NCBI GenBank assembly: GCA_032622095.1
Contig: CP136063.1
Location: 180,831,956 to 180,895,955, forward strand
From: Siphonodentalium dalli
Taxonomy: Eukaryota > Mollusca > Scaphopoda > Gadilida > Siphonodentaliidae
DNA: 64,000 nucleotides
Direction of reading: 5' to 3'
Each line of letters opens with the position of its first letter. Within the stretch, counting starts at the first letter, position 1. The notes beneath the pieces were generated by a model, which was not told where the DNA came from, did not search any database, and worked only from the letters and a program-made list of their open reading frames with translations. Shown here one piece after another: positions 55,401-61,360 of the stretch. Position numbers and translations under genes: made by a program.

Positions 55401-58033
55401 TGAAATAAGACAAGCCCACAGTGGACTTATACCCGTTATTATGTTGGGCCACAGTAAAAACAAATTTTTATAAAGAGCATACATCTGGTCTGCAAATACA
55501 TTCATATTGAATCTAAATATTCACATTTATTTTATTCTGAAATAGGTCCATGACCTTCCATAGTGAGCTTATTTTAATTTGTGAGTTTTTTTTATTGTTT
55601 AATCATTTTATTAAGTTAAATAAAAAAAACTAACATCGTTATAACCTCTGCCATGTTACCCCGAGTCACCACACAAAATTTGGTTGAAATCGGTCTATGG
55701 GTCTGGGAGAAAAATCCAGACAGATGGACAGACATATCCTACTCTTTTATATATATAGATGATGGGATATCTTATTGATGAAATTCTGATTAAAAACAAA
55801 GAAAGTAAAAAATAATATATTATGCCCTACCTTCCAAAACATTTTACATTGGGTTAGAAATGAACTAACAAGATCATTAATTATTAATAAAATATTTTGT
55901 TTCTTTCAGGGATAAAGTTGTGGTTCCAGTGATTCAGACAATTAGTAACTGTCCTGTCGACTTCTATGACAGAGTTGCTCCCCTTTTGTTAACCTATATG
56001 GTGGTTGATAAGAGTGATTCCGCTAACAACAACGTAATATCTGCAATGACACGCTCGAAAATATTCCACAATGACAGTCTTATTAAAGGTACTAATGTAT
56101 TTATTCTTTTGCATTTTCTTAAACAAATTTACTTGTCCATGTGAAGCATTTAGAATGATGTTAGTGATATAATCCAAATGTCCAAAATGATTGGGTTACA
56201 ATAATGAAAACAGTTTTTGATGTTCACATCTTAATTAGTGCTCGATGTACAATTTAAAAGATGACATCTATTCCCCATGTTTGGAATATTTTGAGTTTAT
56301 CTGGTATATGTGTCAGTCACACACGCGAGGTCATTTTCTTTCAAAAATATTTACACTGACAACTTATAGCAAAACGTTTTAGTAATTTACCTTGTGCACC
56401 GGAGTATGGCCACTTTCATTCGATATATCAGCATCCCCCCCCCCCCCAATTTGAAAGTTCTATTTCGCAAGACCTACTCATTTAGGCTCCTTGGTTGTAG
56501 TGTTTGCTTTTTTTGTCCCCCGTAAAATTTATTTTCGGGGGCTATTGTAATCACATCCGTGCGTCCGTCTGTCCGGAGTTATAACTCCAGTAATGATCAT
56601 CCGATTTGATTGAAACTTGGTATGTAGGTGTCTCAACCAAGCACACAGGTGCCCTGCAATTCTGGGTTTGATCCGAAGTTCTTTTATAGAGTTATTTCCC
56701 TTTTTTCAACTTTTTTTTTACTTAGAAAATTTCACACTTTTTTCGGTTTCCGGATGATATCTCAAGTTTGGATCATTTAATTGCAAATACCGTTTTTTTT
56801 TATGTGGATCAGTCATATCAAATTTGAGTTTGATCCGATGATTTTTCCTAGAGTTATGGACTTTTTTCGACTTAGGAAATTCAATTTTACTTCTTTTTTC
56901 TTTGGTTTCCGGATGATAACTCAAGTTTGGACTGTTCAATTGAAAATTCCGTTTTTTTGTGAGTCATTGATATCAAAATACAGGTCAAGTTCGAATTTGA
57001 GTTTGATCTGATGATTTTTCTCAAGAGTTATGGTCTTTTCGACTTAGAAAATTCAATTTCCTTGTTTTTTCTTTGGTTTCCGGATGATAACTCAAGTTTG
57101 GATTGTTTAATTGGAAATTCAGTTTTTTTGTGGGTCGTTCATATCAAAATACAGGTCAAGTTCGAATTTGAGTTTGATCCAATGATATTTCCCAGAGTTA
57201 TGGGCCTTTCAACTTTGAAAAACATTTTTTTTTATTTTCTGTATGAGGGTACCTTCATGGTGACAACTCCTCCTACACTTTTTATCGTAGATATTTGAAA
57301 CTTCAGAGTATTGTTACCCACATATTGGAGATGTGCAACATGTATATAGATGACAGAAAAATACATTTTTCGGAATTATTAACCCTTTCGACTTAGAACA
57401 TTTCAACATTTTTTTTAATTTCTTTAACAAAGCGGCATCGACTTGGCACATTGTCGGGGGACAATGTGGTTGGCCGACCTTTTATTTATATGTGAAATAG
57501 TCTATGTAGATAGATCAAAATTTAAATACTGCATGTTGTTTCATTTGTAGTACTTGGATACATATCTATATTGGCCTTTTACCCTTTCGTTCAACAACAT
57601 ATCGTTTGTTGAACCTATTATTTGAAAAATTTCCCACCAATGAATATGAATCATTCTGCTCTTGTATTATATTTTCGCATGTCTGTTGTCTGCTTTTATT
57701 ACTTGAACACAAATTAGTAATAGACTGTTCTGACTTATACTTTTATAACTGAATGGGAATACCCATTATTAATATTTCGAAATGGATAATCTATTTATTC
57801 TCACTGGATGAGAGGTTTCATTAGAAAATGTTCAGATAACAAACCAAATCTATTATTCATCTGGAGTGGTTGTCAGCATTGTGTGGAATATATCTAAATA
57901 TAAACTAAATCTTTTGACAGGAATTGCATCTTCGAAAAATGTGGAAAAGTTATGCAAAGATCATAACTCCAAAGTTGTGCAGTTACTTCAGAGGAATATT
58001 CGCCAGATGACAGAACATGACCAGCTATCAAAG
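31178..58033 (+). CDS. HEATR1: HEATR1 / UTP10, U3 processome HEAT-repeat protein, 13 N-terminal coding exons (3' part outside window)
   Basis: HEATR1 is the nucleolar scaffold UTP10, which joins the early U3 processome (t-UTP) and is needed for rDNA transcription and 18S pre-rRNA processing. Exons: 31178-31319, 35291-35507, 37242-37389, 38474-38575, 41457-41714, 46045-46130, 47184-47447, 48532-48639, 49833-50049, 52213-52305, 54810-54898, 55910-56088, 57921-58033. They total 2016 nt and 672 codons in one continuous frame. The start MTSLAQQLKRLA, the SLLFDPKEAA block, the IDPSFSEFEA block, ILPYHESKIFVRVIQLLK and LVLSLNH agree with vertebrate HEATR1 as I know it. The family is about 2100 residues, so roughly one third is present. 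Every intron is GT-AG. The Pfam U3snoRNP10 region should fall around exons 5-8. I found no further exon between 58034 and 64000. The start is chosen by homology; an in-frame upstream Met at 31088 lies in repeat DNA. Confidence 0.93.
31895..32701 (+). mobile_element. Terminal-inverted-repeat element carrying an unknown ORF, copy 1
   Basis: The ends are AAGGCCTAAAAAAATAGACG and, inverted, AAGGCCTAACAAAAAAG, both followed inward by TTTGTTTCCGCTAAC. ATTT flanks both sides. It sits in HEATR1 intron 1. The ORF at 32115-32555 fills the middle. Fragments of the same family occur near 10457-10530, 15793-15880 and 48380-48425, and a second full copy at 42327-44772. Confidence 0.65.
32115..32555 (+). 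pseudogene. Passenger ORF of unknown family, one in-frame stop
   Basis: It begins MATSVGQRVVVAIYLD and hits TAA at 32163-32165. The same frame then stays open for 130 codons to the stop at 32553-32555. It includes KTDFSKVKVRC, VKELLAFNINHIEFVCG and AFDILMKKEIYIICNFESEF, ending LRLRSP. Start, C-terminus and most of the sequence are shared with the copy at 42590-44644, where the early stop is absent (GAA instead of TAA). That copy has a 2-nt length difference just after this point. I recognise no known domain. It may be a captured host gene fragment or an element-encoded protein. Confidence 0.5.
34130..34267. repeat. Tandem duplication, 69 bp unit, two copies
   Basis: Units starting ATTATTATAACAACATATAT at 34130 and 34199 are nearly identical (CCGATCCATGTTAC versus CTGATCCATGTTTC at the end). 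The near identity suggests a recent event. It lies in HEATR1 intron 1. Confidence 0.8.
34268..34672. repeat. GTACTCAATCC inverted-end element between identical 32-bp direct repeats
   Basis: A 32-bp phrase (TTAACAGAGAATAAAATAAT onward) occurs at 34268-34299 and 34641-34672. Between them, 34302-34639 opens TGTACTCAATCC and closes GGATTGAGTAC. It includes TTTCTTTGGCTTCGGGGGTA, which is shared with the full copy at 52591-53004. The direct repeats end right at the element. Confidence 0.65.
34870..35117 (+). mobile_element. piggyBac-like miniature element upstream of exon 2
   Basis: TTAA at 34866-34869 precedes CCCTATCTATACTGAATAA. The right end (inverted) is CCCTTTCTAATTTAAATGGA. The inside has GGAAATGTTCAGATAATG and its mirror TTATCTAAACATTTCCCACC, as well as CTGTCATCTGCTC. 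Other members: 45855-46020, 49125-49220, 54509-54655 (inverted), 57585-57800. TTAA targets and CCCTTTCTA-like ends suggest piggyBac mobilisation (inference). Confidence 0.55.
35291..35507 (+). CDS. HEATR1: HEATR1 coding exon 2
   Basis: Residues 48-119 (ends phase 2). It contains GLEELETIDPSFSEFEA and ends SHKVLEWFIY. Acceptor TTTTTCAG|GG, donor ATATAG|GTTAGT. Confidence 0.93.
35585..36498. mobile_element. hAT-like element rich in GATTTAAATCA, in HEATR1 intron 2
   Basis: The ends are CAGGGTTGGCTGATTTAAAT and the inverse of CAGGGTTGGTGATTTTTTTG. The 8-bp ATTCAAAG flanks both sides (35577-35584 and 36499-36506). Both ends carry strings of GATTTAAATCA palindromes. At 914 bp there is no transposase. 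The CAGGG ends and 8-bp duplication identify hAT. Confidence 0.85.
37242..37389 (+). CDS. HEATR1: HEATR1 coding exon 3
   Basis: Residues 120-169. It contains the highly conserved LPYHESKIFVRVIQLLK. Acceptor CACTCCAG|G, donor CTGCAG|GTAATG (phase 0). Confidence 0.93.
37743..37918. repeat. Paired-hairpin element, copy in HEATR1 intron 3
   Basis: Two hairpins side by side: 37748-37815 (stem partly decayed on the left) and 37850-37912 (arms CCAATGCATTCTCTTATACA and mirror). Their loops carry GTCTCCCATAGGGAGCC and GTCTCCATATGGGAGAC. Between them is ACAATGTCAATGTAAATATTG. The outer flanks are GTGCC and GGCAC. Confidence 0.75.
38474..38575 (+). CDS. HEATR1: HEATR1 coding exon 4
   Basis: Residues 170-203. 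It reads KSGVHLPRSTLINQ through LQSYIK, matching the human K-x-SGVPL region in position. Acceptor TTCTTCAG|AAA, donor TCAAG|GTCTG. Confidence 0.88.
38675..39628 (-). repeat. Pearl-like element, inverted orientation, in HEATR1 intron 4
   Basis: Read on the minus strand it starts with AGTGTCAATGACACTGTAGC near 39618 and ends with CAATAGCTCAAACT near 38675, and it holds several diverged copies of the 165 bp unit (AAGGATTTAGTGATGCAAAG). It is more diverged than the arrays at 3.7-8.5 kb. Confidence 0.65.
39635..39984 (-). repeat. Second, short pearl-like copy, inverted
   Basis: On the minus strand it opens AGTGTCAGTGATGCTGAAGC near 39975, then contains AAGGATTTAGTGATGCAAAG and CAAGATGGCTGCCATCAGCC, and ends near 39640. 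It abuts the preceding element. Confidence 0.6.
40084..40474. mobile_element. TTAA-flanked miniature element containing an exact inverted pair of hairpins
   Basis: TTAA flanks at 40080-40083 and 40475-40478; the ends are CCCTTTACCCAACA and, inverted, CCCTTTACTCAACA, as expected for piggyBac-type mobilisation. Inside, the hairpin at 40110-40178 (loop GTCGACCATAGGTCGCC) is followed by a hairpin at 40259-40327 that is its exact reverse complement (loop GGCGACCTATGGTCGAC). The outer flanks CCCTGTGCCAATGC and GCATTGGCACAGGG are mirrored too. Confidence 0.75.
40719..40888. repeat. Paired-hairpin element, diverged copy
   Basis: Hairpins at about 40725-40795 and 40815-40881 with stems GCAATGCATTCTC and GAGTGCATTCTCTTATATAT and their mirrors. 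The spacer ACAATATTGACATTGTAAGC is the inverse of the spacer in the 37743-37918 copy. The right flank GGCACAGGATCTTTAATGCT is shared with the copy at 2947-3009. Confidence 0.7.
41457..41714 (+). CDS. HEATR1: HEATR1 coding exon 5
   Basis: Residues 204-289. It contains QLRVMISFYTSTVIGVL and DYKCSSYMILSQI, both at the positions of conserved HEAT helices in vertebrate HEATR1. Acceptor TTTTTTCAG|ACG, donor GCTAAG|GTACAT; phase 0 both sides. Confidence 0.92.
42010..42095. repeat. Partial copy of the AGAATGAGGTCC family
   Basis: TCACTAAATTCACCCTCTGG, GGACCCCATTCTGCAAA and TTCAGGCTTGATAACAG match the right half of the 46880-47146 element. Confidence 0.5.
42590..42727 (+). pseudogene. 5' part of the passenger ORF in copy 2
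   Basis: It opens MATSVGQHVVVTIYMDECV without the early stop seen in copy 1, then runs in a frame that ends at TAA 42725-42727. Compared with copy 1 there is a 2-nt length difference after DECV, so one of the two copies is frameshifted. The 3' part (QNAFDILMKKEIYIICNF to RLRSP) survives at about 44513-44644 beyond the pogo-like insertion. Confidence 0.45.
43535..43789 (-). pseudogene. pogo/CENP-B-type N-terminal helix-turn-helix fragment
   Basis: The minus frame MPLQCKSYTIAVKVTVIEWF continues EREWGISRKQIRSWER, which has the K-S/T-Y-T-x-A-x-K-x2-V-I opening and the ISRKxIRxW recognition helix of pogo/Tigger and CENP-B-like proteins. It stops at 84 codons, with no DDE catalytic domain behind it. 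Its place inside a TA-flanked element agrees with a pogo-type origin. A start at Met 1 or at Met 4 of the frame is possible. Confidence 0.6.
43918..44175. repeat. Direct repeats of ~80 bp inside the pogo-like element
   Basis: GAACGTCA, then CCTACCGGCCAGTTATTAAT and ACACAGTGTAACATAAATC, occur at 43918-43999 and 44095-44175 with few differences. They probably arose by internal duplication. Confidence 0.7.
44860..46040. repeat. piggyBac-like miniature element, probably split, upstream of exon 6
   Basis: The left part at 44885-44975 (TTAGCCCTTTCAATACTAAA, AGGAAATGTTCAGATAATAA) and the right part at 45855-46020 (ATTATGAATCCTTCTGC, GAATCCATTCAGTATAGAAA, then TTAA at 46021-46024) look like two halves of one element separated by AT-rich sequence with a TA microsatellite (45279-45300). 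The right TTAA lies only 20 bp from exon 6. Confidence 0.5.
46045..46130 (+). CDS. HEATR1: HEATR1 coding exon 6
   Basis: Residues 290-317. It reads HLSYNYLREAVSFLCLMF and ends KFPR. Acceptor TTTTTTCAG|CAC, donor CGCAG|GTAAGT, ending in phase 2. Homology is weaker here than in flanking exons; the preserved phase supports it. Confidence 0.82.
46880..47146. mobile_element. Full copy of the AGAATGAGGTCC inverted-repeat family
   Basis: The outer ends AAGCCTGCAAATAG face the mirrored CTATTTGCAGGCTT. Inside are three GAGGTCC-GAGGGTGA blocks in alternating orientation. CATCACTAAACTCACCCTC and its mirror flank an inner hairpin (CCTAGGCCTCAACG to GGGAGACCTAGG). It ends about 40 bp upstream of exon 7. 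Confidence 0.65.
47184..47447 (+). CDS. HEATR1: HEATR1 coding exon 7
   Basis: Residues 318-405. It reads AVKNLAKHPYIATYLKDI, then WCLVPVAIDHVTTG, which aligns with the human HVTG region, and ends with an acidic, Ser-rich stretch and ALDLT. Acceptor CATTCCAG|A, donor CCAG|GTTGGT. Confidence 0.88.
48532..48639 (+). CDS. HEATR1: HEATR1 coding exon 8
   Basis: Residues 406-441. It ends with LNDFMGSIIRVLEG, corresponding to the human PLIRLLES segment. Acceptor TGTTCCAG|T, donor GGACG|GTTAGT. It is not captured by a long open frame because of its short length. Confidence 0.85.
49125..49220. repeat. Partial piggyBac-like miniature element
   Basis: GTTCAGATAATAAGTT and its mirror AACTTATTATCTGAA form a hairpin at about 49132-49172. 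It then runs through ACTTGTCAATAATGAGTATT to GCAAAGAAAGGG followed by TTAA at 49221-49224. The left half of the family consensus is missing. Confidence 0.5.
49711..49804. repeat. 94 bp foldback just before HEATR1 exon 9
   Basis: Arms AGTGTTTCTGAATACCAAA with CCACTCATGGGATTGATG are mirrored around the loop CGGTAAAT. It ends 28 bp upstream of the exon 9 boundary, close enough to overlap the branch point region. Confidence 0.75.
49833..50049 (+). CDS. HEATR1: HEATR1 coding exon 9
   Basis: Residues 442-514. It contains FINLSVSTRGIVMDDTDSN and LVLSLNHRHAFIRQQAV, a strongly conserved segment. Acceptor CATTGTAG|T, donor AAGTG|GTAAGT. A 94 bp foldback element ends about 28 bp upstream. Confidence 0.92.
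50083..50660 (+). repeat. Tandem-repeat element with terminal palindrome (AGCTCACCTGAG)
   Basis: It opens with the palindrome-like AGCTCACCTGAGACGAAGTC-TC and a GTCCGTCCGTCCGTC tract. It then has units of about 155 bp with TTCAGATTTGTTCAAATGAG (near 50241 and 50396), GGGCCATAACTCT and TTAGCTTATATTTGGTA. No protein. Confidence 0.65.
51005..51110. repeat. Paired-hairpin family, truncated copy
   Basis: One hairpin (TGTGCATTCTCTTATATATG and mirror, loop CTCCCATGGGAAGCCTCC), then a spacer TCAAGGTCATGGTAATTTTG and a truncated GTTAAGCCAAT where the second hairpin should begin. Confidence 0.6.
51215..51790 (+). repeat. Continuation or second copy of the AGCTCACCTGAG tandem element
   Basis: Same units as 50083-50660: GGGTTCATATTTGGTGTGGA, TTCAGATTTGTTCAAATGAG and GGGCCATAACTCT, several diverged copies. 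The element may have been split by the insertion between 50660 and 51215 that includes a hairpin. Confidence 0.6.
52213..52305 (+). CDS. HEATR1: HEATR1 coding exon 10
   Basis: Residues 515-545. It contains LLERLKDDDISVVQAVLS, matching the family's L-x2-RL-x-DD-x-I-x-VV pattern. Acceptor ACCTATAG|GCA, donor CAGCAG|GTTAGT; phase 0. Confidence 0.9.
52591..53004. mobile_element. Foldback element, ~150 bp arms (GGTACTCAATCC family)
   Basis: The left arm (GGTACTCAATCCGATCAGAC, TTTCTTTGGCTTCGGGGGTA, AGAGTGATCAGATAT) is mirrored by the right arm ending GGATTGAGTACC. The related copy is at 34302-34639. It lies in HEATR1 intron 10. Confidence 0.75.
54150..54300 (+). repeat. Retroposon-like tail fragment
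   Basis: An ACACACAGATACACAGACAA-type tract followed by CTTTTATATAGATAGATT. Similar ends appear at 55640-55762 (ATCCAGACAGATGGACAGAC, CTTTTATATATATAGATGAT). These are typical 3' ends of abundant invertebrate retroposons; no coding part is attached. Confidence 0.4.
54509..54655 (-). repeat. piggyBac-like miniature element, inverted, upstream of exon 11
   Basis: TTAA at 54509-54512 precedes CCTTTTCTTTGCTAAATGGA. The segment continues with GACGACAGACAGAAAAAC and AAGAGCAGAATGATTCATAT, the reverse of the family phrases at 57640-57690. The same last phrase recurs at 54923-54943. Confidence 0.5.
54810..54898 (+). CDS. HEATR1: HEATR1 coding exon 11
   Basis: Residues 546-574. It reads ELWTIISSGQNELLACLILL and ends CDNA with a split Trp codon (TG|G). 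Acceptor TTCTACAG|GAG, donor GCATG|GTAAGT. Confidence 0.85.
55640..55762 (+). repeat. Retroposon-like tail fragment, second
   Basis: TTGGTTGAAATCGGTCTATG, then a GACAGATGGACAGACA tract and a TATATATAGATGATG end. A common 3' end of invertebrate retroposons; the 5' part is absent. Confidence 0.45.
55910..56088 (+). CDS. HEATR1: HEATR1 coding exon 12
   Basis: Residues 575-634. It contains DKVVVPVIQTISNCP and APLLLTYMVVDKSDSA. The latter corresponds to the human LLPFMVINNDD region. Acceptor TTCTTTCAG|G, donor TTAAAG|GTACTA. Confidence 0.88.
56505..57485 (+). repeat. Tandem-repeat element in HEATR1 intron 12
   Basis: It opens with CCCCCGTAAAATTTATTTTC-GGGGG (a hairpin) and closes with a palindromic CATTGTCGGGGGACAATG. 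Units of 159-171 bp begin GGTTTCCGGATGATAACTCA at about 56745, 56904 and 57075, each with AGAGTTATGG and TTCGACTTAG. No protein. Confidence 0.65.
57585..57850 (+). repeat. piggyBac-like miniature element upstream of exon 13
   Basis: TTACCCTTTCGTTCAACA, GTTTGTTGAACCTATTATTT, ATTTCCCACCAATGAATATG, TCTGTTGTCTGCTTTTAT and GAATGGGAATACCCATT follow the family order. The TTAA ends are degraded. Confidence 0.45.
57921..58033 (+). CDS. HEATR1: HEATR1 coding exon 13 (last recognised in window)
   Basis: Residues 635-672. It contains GIASSKNVEKLCKDHNSK and QLLQRNIRQMTEHDQLSK. Acceptor TTTTGACAG|GA, donor TCAAAG|GTATTC, phase 0. If the donor were not used, the frame would run on for 31 further codons to a stop at 58124-58126. 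Confidence 0.82.
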
Positions 58034-59091
58034 GTATTCATTAATGCAGTAGAACTTAACTCTTTCATCCCTGAATATACAGATATAGATGACCCAGAAC
58101 CCTGGATTATCAGTTTGCCTAAGTAAAATTATGTGTCCCTGATGTATTGCTGCAGCACTACCTTTAGAGTGATGTCGGGTATTGCAAACTGCATGTTTTA
58201 TGATCGTTAACAAGTGATCTTCAATTTGTGTTATATACCAGTTCGGGGCATCTCATCTAATTGATATATCAGGTGTGTGCAGGTGAGAACCGATAAGGGA
58301 CATTGAACCCCAATATATGCTGTAATCGCATATATCACCTGTATCTGGGATATCAACTTCTCATATCAATGTTTTCCACAAATACATACATGAGTGTCAT
58401 TCTTTGCAAGTGTGGTGTACATTGTGTATAAACGTGGTTGTGATGACACCCTACATAGTTTCAAATGTTTTACCAATCGGTTCATTGAACATAATTGCTT
58501 TATCAAAGGCAAGAGCAGACCAGTACTAACCTAGCTAGTATGCCCAAAAGATGCTATTTGATCGAAACAGAAATATCCTCCCACATTTAGCAATTTTAGA
58601 CCCACAGGGATTTACTTGTCAGTATGCTGAGGAATTATGAGTAACATTCCAAATAAAACAACTGCCATGTCCTGATCGGATTCCCAAAATGATTATGAAT
58701 GTCGATGTCATGTTTATAATATGCACGTGCAGCTATTATTATTATTATTAAAGTCGCGCCGTTGTGCTGCACGGCGATTTCCGTAACATTGCATCGAAAA
58801 CAGGAGACATTAGATGGATATCACAGAAAGGTCAACATTATCTTCTTTATTTCACAAACATAATAATAATAATGTTTGTGTATGTGTTTGTGATAAACAT
58901 TAAACCAAAATTGAAATGTGACTCAAAACACCACACCTGTCGGCAGTATTGCGTCATCGATTTTTAGGAAACCCCAAAATAGTAATCGTGACGTCATACA
59001 GGTGCTGTCTATATTTAGGCCTGGAAATTCTTTTAATGGCATACATGCTTGGTATTTGTGCGCACCAATAAATTAGTATCTCCGTCAAAGT
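58034..59091. other. Downstream of HEATR1 exon 13; no further exon recognised
   Basis: I looked for the next HEATR1 segment with an acceptor in matching phase and found none. The stretch contains an ATT microsatellite at about 58734-58750 and short open frames only. An imperfect inverted pair, TATATCAGGTG and CACCTGTAT, lies near 58265 and 58336. Confidence 0.4.
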
Positions 59092-59331
59092 CATCTTGCC
59101 CACTGAACTATATGGTATATTCCCAAAATATTAACAAGGAAGGGTTAACAAACCCGGTACGAAAATTCTATGGTACATTTTATCCTGTTTCCTGACCTGT
59201 AACCTCTGATGACGTCATCTCCAAATGTCCATATAAGCTCTGTTGCCAGATCGCTCTTCCACTTTTCCCTTGTTAACGGAAGGACACGAAGATAAGTCTT
59301 GATATTTTTTTTTTGTGTTATACAAAAAACA

Positions 59332-59601
59332 TTATCTCCGTTGATTATTATTTGTTGTGTGCACTTTACTACGCGTTGCTATACGTAATTTTGTCGTCCA
59401 ATCCATGTTTTTAAACAGACAAGTCCACATGAAACGAAACATGTCGAAGGCATCTTTTATATTCTTTATATTATTTGTCATGGAACAGACGAATAATAGA
59501 TGCACATTTGGAGGACGCTCAGAATCTTTATAGCAAGAATCGATTGCACGCATGAGAGATTTTCTATGGTCGAAGCAAATTATCATGTGCGGCGGTTGCA
59601 T
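59332..59601 (-). CDS. Uncharacterised ORF inside the inverted-repeat structure
   Basis: The minus frame of 89 codons begins MQPPHMIICFDHRKSLMRAI and contains SERPPNVHLLFVCSMTNN. A diverged, non-open relative of the surrounding DNA lies at 59860-60040. No domain is recognised; it may be chance or an element-encoded relic. Confidence 0.25.
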   Translation of the reverse strand: MQPPHMIICFDHRKSLMRAIDSCYKDSERPPNVHLLFVCSMTNNIKNIKDAFDMFRFMWTCLFKNMDWTTKLRIATRSKVHTTNNNQRR

Positions 59602-60349
59602 AGTAACAGTATCACGAAATTCGGTGACCTACTTTCGGCCGTCTGATGGCTTGGTAAAATTGTAGCTACAATTTTATTTATAAGAGAACGCAGTCGTAGT
59701 CAGGTGTACAACTGACGGAAGCAGTATTAAACTCATGATGAAACGGATGGTCAGGATATGCAATATATCCCGGATTGGTGTGGAAACTCTTTTCGTTTTA
59801 AAGTTATTTTGTTTTCCAAATTTTAATAAATTCAAAATGGCATAATAATTATATTCGTCGACGAACGACAGAATGATATATGCACATTTGGATATGATTA
59901 AAGACGCTCATCTTTATTGCAAGTATCTATTGCATACATGTGAAATGTATTCCATGGTCCAAGCGAAGCGCCACGTGCTCTGGCCTGTGCGATAAAGGTA
60001 TCACGAAATTAGGTGACTTACTTTCGGCTTCTGACGGCTTCGTCGCTACAAGGTTTAGTTATACTACGAATGTAAATTGACACTTGTCAATTATTTTTTC
60101 ATTCTTGTTTCAACTTAACAATATTGTGTTACAATATTGATTTCGTGCAAAACAATCTATTAGCTTACTGCCGTTCGTTGTCACAGCCAAGGGTGCTTAT
60201 CAACATAAAAATAACAGGTGTAGTTTTTTATTGTTAGCAATTGTCAGAACTCGGTCAGATACCAAGCTTGTCAGGCTGAAAGGTCTCATTCAAGATCTCT
60301 GAATAAAGATCTGAATGCAAAATTGCGACTTCCCCCCCATTACAACACT

Positions 60350-61360
60350 TGTCCAGGTAGGTTGTCGGGGGTGCAGTACGATGCCCGATTGGACACTGAC
60401 ATTAATTGCTGACCCGTGTACACGCCTCAGAGTGTGCGCGTTTAAGAAAGCTACTGGAATCACCACAGGGTTATAGCGTTACTCAGCCATGGTAGCACCT
60501 GCACCAGTGCGTCTACAACCAGATGGTTCCTGCACTGTTATATATACAGATACGATGTAAGAAGAACCAGATCCAGAAGATCTTTCCCTGTAGCTCCCCT
60601 AGAGCTGCTGTTCTCCTCGTTTCGAGGGTACCGCTGCCTCGGAGACCTGGACACTAGAGAATAGTGATCCCCTCTGTGGCTTAGCAACTCAGGGCGATAG
60701 TTACCTCAAACACGGAACGTGAGGGCACCACAGCCAAGCTGCCCCTCCAAGAAGAACCACACAAACAAGAAAAGAAGAAAAGTAGTGGGTATCCGTGGAC
60801 TATCGTACGGGACGTCAATCTGCTCCCTCGGGTCGGCCGTTGGCGGGTTGGCGTGCTCAGGTACGGCCGTGTGCTTCTCACCTAACATTTGAACCACGCC
60901 GTCCATCGCTACAAGTCACCATCTCGGGGTCAGCACCGCTGGGGGTGAGAACACCCTGTCCCTATTATAATCCTATATGCCTTCGGTCCCTGCTGGGCTT
61001 GGGCTGGGGCCGAAATTCCCAAGCATGCTTCCTCCTTGTTGGCCAACTGCATGTCCGTGGTCCTGGAATTCCAGTTAGTGGCCGCCTTTTGATTAAAAAC
61101 AGCAGCCAGTACCTTCGGGTTTGAATCCCAATGCACAATAATTTTTTTTTTTTTCCTCCACAATGCCATTCGAGTAGGAGGCATGCTTCGGATCCTGCCC
61201 ACCTAACAACCCATCGCCAGTTCGGACGGATGGAGATCGGGATCGGGACGAGCTGTAGCTCTATCCCCGAGGTGAAAAGGCTTTGGACTTTCCTTTGGGG
61301 TCACCCATACAAAAGAGAAATGAAGAAGAAGAGAAATGCGCTCACGAGGGAGCTCAGATA
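60350..61360 (+). other. GC-rich core of unknown origin, with a B-box-like site and T tract
   Basis: GC content is clearly above the rest of the window. Near 61113-61126 is GGGTTTGAATCCCAA, close to a pol III B box, and a T tract follows at 61142-61154. That could be a tRNA-derived or pol III unit, but no cloverleaf or A box was convincing. Several overlapping open frames (for instance 60795-61124 on the + strand) have no recognisable family. It could be a retroposed or captured sequence. Confidence 0.3.

Noticed and set aside
56781-57298. Phe-rich open frames with SSLD and FFLW motifs
   Set aside because: They are translations of the 159-171 bp tandem units in the intron 12 repeat.
58034-58126. 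Natural C-terminus of HEATR1 at 58126
   Set aside because: It follows a good splice donor, the protein would be a third of family length, and the extra residues do not match the family.
61110-61160. tRNA gene at the GGGTTTGAATCCC site
   Set aside because: A B-box-like sequence and T tract are present, but I could not place a matching A box, anticodon stem or acceptor stem.
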